Source: Bacteroidota bacterium | Lineage (GTDB): Bacteria > Bacteroidota > Bacteroidia > AKYH767-A > OLB10 | DNA: 64,000 nucleotides | Direction of reading: 5' to 3' | Assembly: GCA_016699635.1 (NCBI GenBank) | Contig: CP064983.1 | Span: forward strand, 1,674,001 to 1,738,000 | Shown here: piece after piece, positions 63,626 to 64,000 of the stretch | Position numbering within the stretch: position 1 is the stretch's first letter | How the letters are laid out: each line of letters starts with the position of its first letter | Program-made: the position numbers and the translations under genes | The notes under the pieces: model-generated | Told to the model about the DNA's origin: nothing | Database searches by the model: none | The model's input: only the letters and a program-made list of their open reading frames with translations

Positions 63626-64000
63626 ATGAAATTTTCCACAGTCAGACAAACAGTTTATCTTTTACTATCAACAGTGCTTATGCTGGGTTTTTCTTGTCAG
63701 AACGACCCGCATGGAGATAAACATGCTAAAGACACAATGACCACACATTTAAAATTTGATGAAGTGTTGTTTTCTGCCGATAGTATCAGTGCACAAGTAG
63801 TTGAACAATGGAAACAGCAATATCCTTATTTCTTTAATCTGTTTGTAAATAGAATAATACATCTGCCACCAACAGACAGTGCTGCACTTGCATTAAATCT
63901 TCAAAAATTTGTTGGTGATAAAGATGTAAAGGACATTCATGCTCGGGTTGAGAAAGTTTTTTCTGCTGCCGATAAAGATAAATTGTTCTCTGAAATAGAA
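63626..64000 (+). CDS. gldB: Gliding motility lipoprotein GldB (3' end outside window)
   Basis: The reading frame runs off the window after 125 codons. The leader MKFSTVRQTVYLLLSTVLMLGFSC has a lipobox cysteine, followed by QNDPHGDK. The body shows the GldB pattern LKFDEVLFSADS, QWKQQYPYFFNLFVNRII, LALNLQKFVGDKDVKDIHARVEKVFSA. GldB is needed for gliding and type IX secretion in Flavobacterium. It is divergent from the barrel gene and near nadE, its usual neighbour. The residues after the cysteine lack the K-D-D export signature seen at the 58-61 kb lipoproteins. Confidence 0.8.
   Translation, partial: MKFSTVRQTVYLLLSTVLMLGFSCQNDPHGDKHAKDTMTTHLKFDEVLFSADSISAQVVEQWKQQYPYFFNLFVNRIIHLPPTDSAALALNLQKFVGDKDVKDIHARVEKVFSAADKDKLFSEIE

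Overview
The window is AT-rich and densely coded, and it reads as a chromosomal segment of a gliding-lineage member of the Bacteroidota (probably a Chitinophagales or Sphingobacteriales relative; this is inference). The evidence is family content: secreted proteins with the C-terminal domains of type IX secretion cargo, a GldB-type gliding lipoprotein beside nadE, fused secDF, DUF4271, DUF2851 and DUF4184 proteins, a SiaB/SiaC pair, and many TAnnTTTG-type -7 promoter elements. No phage, plasmid, rRNA, CRISPR array or intact transposase gene is visible.

Layout. 0-9 kb: rarA (cut by the window edge), creD-yraN, a Crp/Fnr regulator, a DNRLRE-type secreted protein, scpA with a flippase-like membrane protein, a secreted dienelactone hydrolase and a methyltransferase. 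9-17 kb: a receiver-Crp fusion regulator, a MORN-type protein, the tight run prfA-pyrF-DUF4184-DUF2851-pspC, an ArsC-like protein and an M1-type peptidase. 17.2-17.9 kb: tRNA-Arg(CCU) followed by an unusual array of tRNA-derived repeats around a GIY-YIG nuclease gene. 18-34 kb: perR-katG (peroxide defence), a large lamin-tail surface protein, asd, a DUF433/DUF5615 toxin-antitoxin pair, a zinc membrane peptidase, an ABC-2 permease, siaB-siaC, an LTA4H-type aminopeptidase, DUF4271-hemD, and an ECF sigma factor with an anti-sigma/TPR protein. 36-44 kb: dinB and a short dnaE (a probable damage-tolerance polymerase pair) separated by a GlxA regulator and five small VOC or SRPBCC proteins. 44-58 kb: secDF, a LolC/E-type permease, sugar-nucleotide genes (DegT aminotransferase, ugd, uxs), a palindrome-ended dispersed element, mlaE-mlaF-mlaD lipid transport, and a methylmalonyl-CoA mutase large subunit. 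58-64 kb: a lipoprotein operon with two MbnP-like copper proteins, an MbnH/MauG-like di-haem peroxidase and a small lipoprotein, then nadE, an outer-membrane barrel protein and gldB (cut by the edge).

A technical feature dominates the reading: about 27 indels of one base (one of two) interrupt otherwise well-conserved genes, including essential ones (secDF, nadE) and three adjacent sites in each of two genes where the shifts cancel. Most are losses, many in short homopolymers. I read them as uncorrected sequencing errors, so the affected genes are annotated here as single full-length CDS with the shift positions given.

The two most interesting systems are the tRNA-Arg/GIY-YIG repeat locus (17241-17880), which looks like a small mobile unit that copies tRNA 3' parts with a hairpin inserted in the T-loop, and the MbnP-MbnP-MbnH-lipoprotein operon (58220-61198), whose four lipoproteins all carry a K-D signature after the lipid-anchored cysteine that resembles the Bacteroidota surface-export signal. 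That would place a copper-binding, peroxidase-matured protein system on the outside of the cell.
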